From WTFY01 sp965214675 (lineage in GTDB: Bacteria > Pseudomonadota > Gammaproteobacteria > UBA4575), in the NCBI GenBank assembly GCA_965214675.1, contig OZ243969.1, positions 806,001 through 870,000 of the forward strand: 64,000 nucleotides of DNA. Direction: 5' to 3'. The notes under the pieces are model-generated. The model was not told the DNA's origin. It did not search any database and was given only the letters and a program-made list of their open reading frames with translations. Below, piece after piece: positions 25,906 to 33,229 of this stretch (position 1 is its first letter; every line of letters starts with the position of its first letter). The position numbers were made by a program, and so were the translations under genes.

Positions 25906-26655
25906 TCACGAACCAGCTTGTACAGTTAATACCCCTTCTTCAATAAGAAGCGTTTTTATATCAACTGATACCAATTGATCATGTAAGAATGAAACGCTGT
26001 ACTCCTGTCGAATATTGCGGGACTTGTCAATCAAGAATGCACGCAAAACATGTGCCATCGTCCCAGAATATTCCCCGTCCTCATTATATTCTTTTACCAC
26101 CATCTGCCCGTATTGCCTGAGAATAGGTTCCAGTACCTGTTCAGAAGAAGTGGTCAGGAACAACCACTCTGGGTCACCTTCGACGAAGCCTGAACCATAC
26201 TCCCTCATCGCGTCAGGTGTATCATTTTCAGGATCAAAGCTGACGCTGATCAAACGAATTTTATCTGCAACCTCTGGATCGTCTTTGAATCGCTCCTTGA
26301 TCTTGTAGAACACTGCTGTCGCTAGAGGGCATCCATTGATCTCCGAGCATGTGGTGTAGATAAAGGTGAGAAACACGATCTTGTCACCCATCAGATTGCC
26401 GAGTTCCAGCTCTTTACCATTCGTATCCAAAACGGTGCCACCACCTGCAGTGCTGACTCTGGGCAAGCTGTAGGAGCCAGGTGCGGGCAATTCATAAGAT
26501 AACTCAGGCTTCCAGCCATCGGCCATGATCCTGATTTCTGCCTGAGCTGCATGTGATCCCGGCAGCGGAGCATCTTCATCAGCCGAGCGATCACAACCTG
26601 ATACTGAAAAAAGCAATACCAGGCAAAGTAGTAAGAATCCTGAAACTTTATCCAT
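25906..26655 (-). CDS. SCO1/SenC-family copper chaperone lipoprotein with C-x5-C site
   Basis: 249 residues. The start MDKVSGFLLLCLVLLFSVSGC carries a lipobox ending at Cys21, so the protein is likely anchored to a membrane facing the periplasm. The thioredoxin-like SCO domain follows: LTFIYTTCSEINGCPLATAVF contains Cys103 and Cys109, with five residues between them instead of the usual three (CPxxC-type sites), and the third copper ligand is probably His202 in TMAHVLRAFLID. SCO proteins deliver copper to cytochrome oxidase; here it sits between mtoX and mauG and probably metallates MtoX. Confidence 0.92.
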   Translation of the reverse strand: MDKVSGFLLLCLVLLFSVSGCDRSADEDAPLPGSHAAQAEIRIMADGWKPELSYELPAPGSYSLPRVSTAGGGTVLDTNGKELELGNLMGDKIVFLTFIYTTCSEINGCPLATAVFYKIKERFKDDPEVADKIRLISVSFDPENDTPDAMREYGSGFVEGDPEWLFLTTSSEQVLEPILRQYGQMVVKEYNEDGEYSGTMAHVLRAFLIDKSRNIRQEYSVSFLHDQLVSVDIKTLLIEEGVLTVQAGS

Positions 26656-26679
26656 CTACAAAATATGGCTCACAAATAA

Positions 26680-26704
26680 CAAGGCCGCCTTATAGGCGGC
26701 CTTG
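26680..26704 (-). promoter_or_regulatory. Strong hairpin between mtoX and the SCO gene
   Basis: A perfect 11-bp stem, CAAGGCCGCCT with a three-base loop, sits in the 99-base gap after mtoX. The minus strand continues TTATTTG, so it is a weak terminator at best. It probably attenuates readthrough into the accessory genes or protects the 3' end of the mtoX message. Confidence 0.6.
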
Positions 26705-26754
26705 CTCCAGATAAAATCTGGCTATTAATTACAGTATTGTAACAAAGCCGCGTT

Positions 26755-28137
26755 TTACTCTACTCGTTGAGACAGCATTGTGCCTTTAGAGTTCGGCTTT
26801 TGCGAATACAGGGAATATGCACCGAATCGCATCTGATGCGGTCGACCTAGATTCTCTGCATAGAAGTCAACTGTAAACTTATGCACCAGCTTATTGCCAT
26901 CCCACTCGAACAACTTGAAGAACTGCTCATCCTGGTCTCCAGTCTTGTCCCAGTTTCCAAGCAAAGAGGAGGTGAAGTAAGCACGCTTGCCATCCCAGCT
27001 TTGTGAAATCATGTTCACCTGAGAACCAACTTGATGCTCATAGGTCTGCGTGGGATTGAATGGATCCGAGATATCAAAATATCGTGTTTTACCATCCATG
27101 AAGGTCTGAACCCAGAGTCCCTTGTCGTCCGCAGTAATGGAGATGTCCACTGGCAACGGAACCTGAGAAGGATCACCGATAGCACCCACTGCCTGTGCGT
27201 GCCACTCGCCTGCGTCATCTTCATGAATTAGCCAGATTTGCGAGGTCAGAGCGGTAGTCGTAAAGCAGTAGTTGTTATTAGAACCCCATGCACAACGAAT
27301 TTCCAAAGGCGCACCCGGCACTTCAAATACTTTCTTGGGCATACGTGTATGCAGGTCCCAGACAACTACGGTATTGCCAAATCGCTTCATAGCCTCGGCA
27401 TCTCCAAGCATTTTGCCAAAGTCCATCATGTAGTTTGACCATCCAGTGAATGAGGAAGTAACCATGACGTTGCGACGTGGCAAGACACGGACATCGTAAC
27501 CGTATCCATCTGCGATATTCCCAACTTTTTGGGCACCACGCATGTCTTCATCGGTAGGCATCCAGTGCGCCGCAACAAACTCACCTTCGTTGGTAAATTC
27601 TGCTAGGCCGGTTCTACCACCGTGATCTTTGTTATTAGACAGTGCAGAGACCATGATTCTGCCTGGCAGCGCGTACATGGTGTGCGGGCCTACCATTCCA
27701 CCTGTTTTCTCTACAAAATCAGTAATCACTTTGTGCAGCGAAGGCTTGTTCGGATGAGTATGTACGTCAAAGATAAAGATCTTATTCGTGTCCAGACCAC
27801 CAGCAAACAGATAGCGACGATCATCCGTTAAACCGGAGTGATGTGCTTCGTTACGACCGCCTACAGAAAGTGAATTGACAACCTTCCCATAGTGGGGAGA
27901 TTCTGGATTCACCGCAACGGTTACTAACTTATCAGACCCATCGCCTACACCTTCCTTACCAAGTGTCCAGATGTACACATAGTCTTCCTGGCCAACAATC
28001 TTAGCCATGTATGGAGACATGCACGTCTCATCCGCGATGGCAGCAGACTGAAAGCCAACTACAGATGCAAGCAAGACACATAAAGACGCAATAGTGCCTT
28101 GTAGCCACCTAGCGTGTAAATTTGCCATTTTTTTCAT
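26755..28137 (-). CDS. mtoX: Methanethiol oxidase (SBP56/selenium-binding-protein family), periplasmic
   Basis: 460 residues with a signal peptide ending near AAIADETC, then the beta-propeller SBP56 fold: GGRNEAHHSGLTDDRRYLFAGG, GPHTMYALPGRIMVSALSN and NLGRPHQMRFG. The His-rich motifs match the copper-binding sites expected for MtoX. Bacterial MtoX oxidises methanethiol with O2 to formaldehyde, H2S and H2O2. The call is strengthened by the neighbours, a SCO copper chaperone and a MauG-like protein, the operon reported for Hyphomicrobium MtoX. Formaldehyde made here would feed Fae and MtdB encoded 16-22 kb away on the same strand. Confidence 0.93.
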   Translation of the reverse strand: MKKMANLHARWLQGTIASLCVLLASVVGFQSAAIADETCMSPYMAKIVGQEDYVYIWTLGKEGVGDGSDKLVTVAVNPESPHYGKVVNSLSVGGRNEAHHSGLTDDRRYLFAGGLDTNKIFIFDVHTHPNKPSLHKVITDFVEKTGGMVGPHTMYALPGRIMVSALSNNKDHGGRTGLAEFTNEGEFVAAHWMPTDEDMRGAQKVGNIADGYGYDVRVLPRRNVMVTSSFTGWSNYMMDFGKMLGDAEAMKRFGNTVVVWDLHTRMPKKVFEVPGAPLEIRCAWGSNNNYCFTTTALTSQIWLIHEDDAGEWHAQAVGAIGDPSQVPLPVDISITADDKGLWVQTFMDGKTRYFDISDPFNPTQTYEHQVGSQVNMISQSWDGKRAYFTSSLLGNWDKTGDQDEQFFKLFEWDGNKLVHKFTVDFYAENLGRPHQMRFGAYSLYSQKPNSKGTMLSQRVE

Positions 28138-28214
28138 ATCTACAGGACTCCGTATCGTTTTTTTAATTGGAACTTGAACGTATTTAATTCTTATTGAGAA
28201 GTGTTCAATTAGAA

Positions 28215-28242
28215 ATTATGCCACATCTGACATTCGAATCAA
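28215..28242 (-). promoter_or_regulatory. Probable sigma-70 promoter of mtoX
   Basis: On the minus strand, TTGATT and an extended TGGCATAAT are separated by a 16-base spacer, about 78 bases before the mtoX start codon. It is the best promoter match in the long region upstream of mtoX. Confidence 0.5.
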
Positions 28243-28626
28243 GCTGTATCGCCCATAAGCTGTGGTTTTACTGATGCATGCTTGTCGACATTTCCCAGGT
28301 GTTTTTACAGAGGTCAAGCGGCTTGGCACACGCTGCTTCCCCCCTCTATTCAGCACCTGTCCAGGATTGATATCTTCCAAAACCACGGCAAAATGATCCC
28401 AGAATAAAGGTGGATGCAGATGGCACTCCGAAGCGCTGCAACGGGGTCTGGTGCTGTTTTGAGGGAAGTTACTCTTTCATGCCAGCCAAGCGTCGTAACT
28501 TCATTTTATGAAGTATATGCGGTATTAATAACCGAGTATAACGCCTGCGGGCTGAAGCGGCCTTGAATCGGCCAATCACTGAAACGAGGCTTATTCGCCC
28601 GGGTGCAATCGCGCACTGCGCTGCAT
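28243..28626. other. Long intergenic region upstream of mtoX, with inverted repeat
   Basis: No credible gene in about 380 bases. It contains a perfect inverted repeat, ACTTCAT-TTT-ATGAAGT at 28498-28514, followed by the imperfect dyad CGGTATTAATAACCG at 28520-28534. Either could be an operator or a transcript-end hairpin for the pterin dehydratase gene. No T-rich tail supports the terminator reading. Confidence 0.4.
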
Positions 28627-29013
28627 TTATTTGTAGCGAATATAAGCAAAGCGCGGGTCACTGGGGGTGCCCTCGAGGTCCCCTTCTTCGAGGCCCGGCT
28701 GCCACATCAACACATCTTCAATTTTTGCAGCCAGTTCAAAGTCCTTGTTGGTAACACCCTTTGCCGCGTGGTTCATCAGCTTGCAAACGACAAAGGCATA
28801 CGACACTGTCAAGTCTGGGTGATGGAATGCTGCTTCTGACAGATGACCAATAGTGTTTACCACCATCAGGGTGGCTTTCCAGCCATGCGTCCTGTACTTC
28901 CTGCGAATCCAGCCGTTCTCGTAATACCAGGCAGGCAGTTCTTCGGAAAGCCGTTCTTTTATTTGCTCTTCTGTGTAGGTCTGTTCGGATTTGATATCAC
29001 GCCATTTTGACAT
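28627..29013 (-). CDS. pcd: Pterin-4a-carbinolamine dehydratase family protein
   Basis: 128 residues from an ATG with AGGTCC upstream. The dehydratase motif FHHPDLTVSYAFVVCKLMNH is present with the conserved HHPDL, though the usual later Thr-His reads Asn-His, then GVTNKDFELAAKIE. Members recycle hydroxytetrahydrobiopterin in animals and some bacteria; a homologue belongs to the H4MPT gene set of Methylorubrum and is thought to act on a pterin intermediate. It is 80 bases downstream of folD on the same strand. A C-terminal tail of about 20 residues beyond the core is unassigned. Confidence 0.85.
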   Translation of the reverse strand: MSKWRDIKSEQTYTEEQIKERLSEELPAWYYENGWIRRKYRTHGWKATLMVVNTIGHLSEAAFHHPDLTVSYAFVVCKLMNHAAKGVTNKDFELAAKIEDVLMWQPGLEEGDLEGTPSDPRFAYIRYK

Positions 29014-29093
29014 AAGGACCTTGCCTCGCAAGCACTTGCTGGTACATCAGCATCATATCACCAAGGCCTGCCTGTCCACCACATCCTTGCTGT

Positions 29094-29966
29094 TCAAGTG
29101 CTGGATAATACGGCTGCTTTTGCAACATTTTGCATCAGTATACCCACGGTCATTGGGCCTACACCGCCTGGAACCGGCGTGATTTTTGAGGCGACCTTTC
29201 TGACTTCTTCAAAATCGACATCGCCCACCAGGCGAGTTTTCCCTTTCTCTTCGATACGGTTAATCCCTACATCAATCACAACGGCTCCGGGCTTGACCAT
29301 ATCTGATGTAACAAATCCCGGGCGCCCGATCGCAGCAACCAGGATATCTGCCTGCAGGGTGTGAACTTTGATATCCCTTGTTCTCGAATGACAAAGCGTT
29401 ACCGTCGCATCTGCTTGATCGGCTTTCTGGACCAGCAAGTTCATCAGGGGTTTTCCAACAATATTGCTGCGCCCGATAATGACCACGTGCTTTCCGCTGG
29501 CTTCAATGCCACTTTTCGAAATCATCTCTGATACCCCGAGGGGTGTGCAGGGAACAAATGTATCCAGTCCAGTGACGAGTTTCCCCGCATTGTAAGGATG
29601 AAAGCCATCAACATCTTTTTGTGGTGCAATGGCAGAAACAATGTTGTATTCGCTGATATGAGGAGGAAGGGGCAACTGCACTAGAATACCGTGCACGCTG
29701 GGGTCTTGATTCAACTTACCGATTAAATCTACCAGACTGGATTCAGCCGTATCCTCTGCAAAGTGGTGCTGGATTGACCGGATGCCAATTTCCCGGCTCA
29801 CCCTTTGCTTTGCACTGACATACGTACTAGAAGCCGGATCATCACCGACTAAAATTACAGCCAAGCAAGGATTTACACCCTTTCGTTTGAGTGCACTGAC
29901 CTGTACAGCAACTTCTGCCTTAATCTGCCCAGCTATCTGGTTGCCATCGATTAATGATGCAGTCAT
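29094..29966 (-). CDS. folD: Bifunctional methylene-H4F dehydrogenase / methenyl-H4F cyclohydrolase
   Basis: 290 residues, standard FolD length. The signature YVSAKQRVSREIGI holds the catalytic Lys. QLPLPPHI, GFHPYNAGKL and the NADP loop VIIGRSNIVGKPL follow, then PVPGGVGPMTVGILMQN. It interconverts methylene-, methenyl- and formyl-H4F in the cytoplasm. It supplies the folate branch alongside the H4MPT branch encoded elsewhere in the window. Likely cotranscribed with the downstream pcd gene. Confidence 0.97.
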   Translation of the reverse strand: MTASLIDGNQIAGQIKAEVAVQVSALKRKGVNPCLAVILVGDDPASSTYVSAKQRVSREIGIRSIQHHFAEDTAESSLVDLIGKLNQDPSVHGILVQLPLPPHISEYNIVSAIAPQKDVDGFHPYNAGKLVTGLDTFVPCTPLGVSEMISKSGIEASGKHVVIIGRSNIVGKPLMNLLVQKADQADATVTLCHSRTRDIKVHTLQADILVAAIGRPGFVTSDMVKPGAVVIDVGINRIEEKGKTRLVGDVDFEEVRKVASKITPVPGGVGPMTVGILMQNVAKAAVLSST

Positions 29967-30050
29967 GTGGATGTTGCTATATTCATGTCATACCGAAGTT
30001 AGCTAATGGGGTCATGCGTATTTTACCAGCAAATCCTGCGACCGGAATGA

Positions 30051-30075
30051 AAAACGGCGGACCAAGGTCCGCCGT
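30051..30075 (-). terminator. Rho-independent terminator of the EGKCG-repeat gene
   Basis: On the minus strand, a GC-rich stem ACGGCGGACC pairing with GGTCCGCCGT is followed by TTTT, 40 bases past the stop of the repeat-peptide gene. It isolates that gene from folD. Confidence 0.85.
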
Positions 30076-30113
30076 AGCTCAAACACTTTGGAATTCAGCG
30101 ATTAACTCACAGT

Positions 30114-30449
30114 CTAGCTGCCGCCACACTTGCCTTCACCGCATTTCCCTTCTCCAGTCTTGCTTTCTTCTGCAGCACCCTCATCAGCTTCTTGACCGCC
30201 ACACTTGCCTTCACCGCATTTCCCCTCACCACATTTTCCCTCACCACATTTGCCTTCTTCAGTTTTTCCTTCCTCAGTGGCTCCGTCCTCTGTTGCGCCC
30301 TGCGCATCGGCGACCATGTATCCGGAAGACAGCTCAGTCATTTCAAATGGATTTTCATCAGCATTTGCTACAGAAATCCCGTACACCCCTGTGGCCAGGG
30401 CTGCACTCACAGCGACGACTAACGGGTTCAATTCTGATTTGATTTTCAT
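30114..30449 (-). CDS. HvfA-type EGKCG-repeat secreted peptide, probable copper-binding RiPP precursor
   Basis: 111 residues from an ATG with AGGAGAG upstream. Residues 1-30 form a signal peptide. ENPFEMTELSSGYMVAD (32-48) is the conserved pre-repeat motif of this family. Six EGKCG units follow, four in tandem at 65-84 and two at 100-109, so the repeat cysteines are 68, 73, 78, 83, 103 and 108. In related systems a DUF692/MNIO enzyme (HvfB) and partner HvfC convert such cysteines to thiooxazoles that bind copper. Neither partner is encoded in this window. The gene has its own terminator and appears monocistronic. Family assignment rests on the motif; modification is inferred. Confidence 0.8.
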   Translation of the reverse strand: MKIKSELNPLVVAVSAALATGVYGISVANADENPFEMTELSSGYMVADAQGATEDGATEEGKTEEGKCGEGKCGEGKCGEGKCGGQEADEGAAEESKTGEGKCGEGKCGGS

Positions 30450-30841
30450 AGGACTCTCCTGTGGTTCTATCTCTGCATTGTTCTTGGGAATCAGTGTCTG
30501 GAAAATACGCTGCTGCGTCGTCTGCCATCCTTGCTCCAAGAAGCTAGCATATTGTATTTGGCTGGACCAGCCGTGATATTATTTGCATGATTGCAGTACA
30601 AGCAGACTGGCAGGGCGAATAAAGAAGCTGCTCATTGTCATTACATTCACTGGCTGCTGCCCAACTTTGTTCTGTCTGCGAATATCATGTTTGTTGGACT
30701 GCCTCGCACCAGTAAAGTTCTTCAAGAACGGTGATCGTGTTGCGGATGCTGGCCACTCACTGCTAAAAAATGGCCGAACAGAACGGATCAGCCATAAATT
30801 GCGTGTCACCGCTTACGCGAGGCCAGCCAGATTTCAGAAAA
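30450..30841. other. Intergenic region between divergent genes, no gene seen
   Basis: Frames here are short and not protein-like. It should hold the promoters of the EGKCG-repeat gene (leftward) and the membrane-protein gene (rightward). I find no convincing promoter pair or operator. Confidence 0.4.
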
Positions 30842-31372
30842 ATGAACGAACGTCCTATGACCATCAGGGGGGTTATCGCCGCAGTATGGAGTGTACTTGG
30901 CCTGCTCTTGCTGCTGGGATATGCCATCTGGAAATTATCCCTGTACACCTATGAATCCCTGCAGATGCCCTGGAACTGGGTGCACTGGTTAGTCTTCATT
31001 GGCTTCACACTCTTCATGGCGCACAGCGAAGGGTACAAGGGATTCCAGAAAAGTTTTTCGCCACGCTATGCAGCCCGTACAAGATACCTGTCGACCCACA
31101 GTACGCTGATCCAGTGTGTACTCGCCCCACTGTTCAGCATGGGGTATTTCCATGCTCCGCAAAGACGGGTGATAGCCACCATTGCCCTGACCATCATGAT
31201 CATTCTGTTCATTTTGGCGTTCCAGTACATTCCCCAGCCCTGGAAAGGTCTACTGGATGCTGGCGTTGTTCTGGGGCTTGCCTGGGGAGCCGTCTCCACG
31301 GTCCTGTTCTGCATCAAGGCGTTTTCAGATGCCCAGTACCACTGGGATGCCGAGATTGAGTGTCCGCTCTAG
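30842..31372 (+). CDS. Hypothetical multi-pass membrane protein
   Basis: 176 residues from the ATG at 30842; ATG at 30857 or 30770 is also possible, since no start has a clear ribosome-binding site. Four or five hydrophobic helices are visible: about residues 10-28, 44-60, 92-104, 113-130 and 136-155. A short basic stretch, KGFQKSFSPRYAARTRYLS, lies between the second and third. I do not recognise a family. It stands alone on the plus strand, convergent with folP. Confidence 0.7.
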   Translation: MNERPMTIRGVIAAVWSVLGLLLLLGYAIWKLSLYTYESLQMPWNWVHWLVFIGFTLFMAHSEGYKGFQKSFSPRYAARTRYLSTHSTLIQCVLAPLFSMGYFHAPQRRVIATIALTIMIILFILAFQYIPQPWKGLLDAGVVLGLAWGAVSTVLFCIKAFSDAQYHWDAEIECPL

Positions 31373-31433
31373 GCCACACAAGCCCATCCTCGGCAACAAA
31401 GACAAGAATCTCCCCTGCGGTGCCCGCCAGGCT

Positions 31434-32252
31434 TCAGCTTGCGGCGATGGCCCAGGCAACATCAATGGCCTGTCGGTTTTGCCAGACATCATGAACACGA
31501 AAAATTTTGACTCCTGCCAGCACGCCCAATGCCGAGGTAGCACAAGTTGCCGGCATTCTCGCTTGCGGATTTTCCTGGCTTGAGATTTCGCCCATGAAGC
31601 GCTTGCGGCTGGCCCCCAGCATCACCGGGTATCCCAGATTAGCCAGCTTTTCCAGATCTCGCAATAACTGAAGGTTGTGCCCGGTCTTTTTACCAAAACC
31701 GATGCCAGGATCGAGGATGATATTCTCCTGCCTGACGCCAATAGCCTGTGCCTGCCTGGCATGACTCAACAGGAAATCGGAAACCTCCCGCGTAACATTT
31801 TCATACTCGGGATTTCTCTGCATGGTGGCGGGCTCCCCAAGCATATGCATCAGGCATATTGGCACGTCCGATTCTGCCGCCAGCCTCAGCAAAGCGGGGT
31901 CGTCCCTGCCCGCACTCACATCATTGAGCATGGTGGCACCGCAATCGAGGGCTGCGCTTGCGACTTCGGATAAGGTCGTATCGATGCTGATATGAATGAA
32001 ATCCGGCAGCTCTGTACGAAGTGCGGAAATGACATCGATCACGCGGCGCTTTTGCTCGTCTGCGTCTATGCGCTCTGCGCCTGGCCGTGTGGACTCGCCA
32101 CCCACATCAATGATGTCAGCACCCTGTGCGACCATTTCAATCCCGCAGGCAATGGCCTCTCTTGAAGACGGATATGCACCGCCATCTGAAAAACTGTCGG
32201 GGGTGACATTGAGGATACCCATCAGAAGAGGTTTTGAGCAGTCAAGCGGCAT
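31434..32252 (-). CDS. folP: Dihydropteroate synthase
   Basis: About 272 residues. The family signature LMGILNVTPDSFSDGG is at the N-terminus, with IIDVGGESTRPGA and the pterin-site ILDPGIGFGKKTGHNL further on. It condenses p-aminobenzoate with hydroxymethyl-dihydropterin pyrophosphate for folate. The frame extends to a TTG at 32282, but the ATG at 32252 fits family starts better. It is last in the lepA-hydrolase-folP run. Confidence 0.96.
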   Translation of the reverse strand: MPLDCSKPLLMGILNVTPDSFSDGGAYPSSREAIACGIEMVAQGADIIDVGGESTRPGAERIDADEQKRRVIDVISALRTELPDFIHISIDTTLSEVASAALDCGATMLNDVSAGRDDPALLRLAAESDVPICLMHMLGEPATMQRNPEYENVTREVSDFLLSHARQAQAIGVRQENIILDPGIGFGKKTGHNLQLLRDLEKLANLGYPVMLGASRKRFMGEISSQENPQARMPATCATSALGVLAGVKIFRVHDVWQNRQAIDVAWAIAAS

Positions 32253-32286
32253 GGATGTATGCTTTAAAAAAAGGGCCGCCAAAAGG

Positions 32287-33222
32287 CTAGTTGCGGGGCC
32301 CTTTGAACGGTAACATCCTGACGCGGTTTCCGACTTCTATTCGTGTCAGGTCTTCTCCCATATGCACCTCTCCATCATAGGTTTGTCGTAAACGCTGCAT
32401 GACGGCATCCCGGCTCATTCCTGCCAGAATCACATGCGTCAGCACAGTCAGCTTCGGTCGGGTTTCATCAAGGATGCGCGACATCTGTTCCAGGTTGGTA
32501 TGGTAGCGCTCAATTCTTTGCAAACGACGGTTTTTTCTCAACAGATCCGGATGCGCAGCAAGAATTTCGTGAATCAGCACATCTGCACCCCGTGCATGGT
32601 CTACAAGGCTTTCCGAGTACGTGGTATCCCCGGAGATCACGACTGTGCGGTCCCCGAAATCGATTCTATACCCATAGGCGGGGCTCACCGCCCCATGATC
32701 CACAAGAAATGCAGTCACCTTGACACGGTCCTGTGAGTACACCACTCCGGGCTCAATCTCGTTGGCAATGAACCTGATCGCTTTTTTGTCCAGGCCTGAA
32801 TACTGATTCCGTATATTGATGTCGTAGGCATAGGCCTGTTTCAATCCCTCGATCAAGTTGGCACTACCGGCAGGCCCATAAACCTCAAGCGGGTGCGGAC
32901 GCTGGTACACCCAGCCAGTGATCCACAGGTCATCCAGGGCAAAAACATGGTCTGAATGCAGGTGCGTCAGAAACACCGTGTTGATTCCGGCAATCGGGAT
33001 TTCAAGCTGGGTGAGACGTTGTACGACGCCTCGTCCGGCATCAAACATCAAGGTCTTGCCTCCCACTTCGAGCAAAACAGATGGACCTGCCCGGTCCGTA
33101 TCAATGCGCGGACTGCCCGTGCCCAACAGGCTGACTCGCAAGAATTCCGCTAGGCCTAAACCCGGGTAAACTAACAATACGTAAAAGCTGAGCAGACAAG
33201 CAAAGATTCTTGACACGGACAC
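32287..33222 (-). CDS. Exported metallo-beta-lactamase-fold hydrolase
   Basis: About 311 residues. An N-terminal hydrophobic segment (IFACLLSFYVLLVYPGLGLA) looks like a signal peptide. The zinc motif is FLTHLHSDHVFALDD, followed by VDHGAVSPAYGY, VISGDTTYSE and LTHV, as in RNase Z/arylsulfatase-like members. The start is probably GTG at 33222, with AGG six bases upstream; no ATG is available. The gene is tightly packed between lepA and folP. The substrate is unknown; export argues against tRNA processing. Confidence 0.82.
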   Translation of the reverse strand: MSVSRIFACLLSFYVLLVYPGLGLAEFLRVSLLGTGSPRIDTDRAGPSVLLEVGGKTLMFDAGRGVVQRLTQLEIPIAGINTVFLTHLHSDHVFALDDLWITGWVYQRPHPLEVYGPAGSANLIEGLKQAYAYDINIRNQYSGLDKKAIRFIANEIEPGVVYSQDRVKVTAFLVDHGAVSPAYGYRIDFGDRTVVISGDTTYSESLVDHARGADVLIHEILAAHPDLLRKNRRLQRIERYHTNLEQMSRILDETRPKLTVLTHVILAGMSRDAVMQRLRQTYDGEVHMGEDLTRIEVGNRVRMLPFKGPRN

Positions 33223-33229
33223 ACTCAAC

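Noticed and set aside
30579..30809. Minus-strand 76-codon frame upstream of the EGKCG-repeat gene, considered as an MNIO partner
   Set aside because: Far too short for DUF692, and no motif of that family; probably chance.
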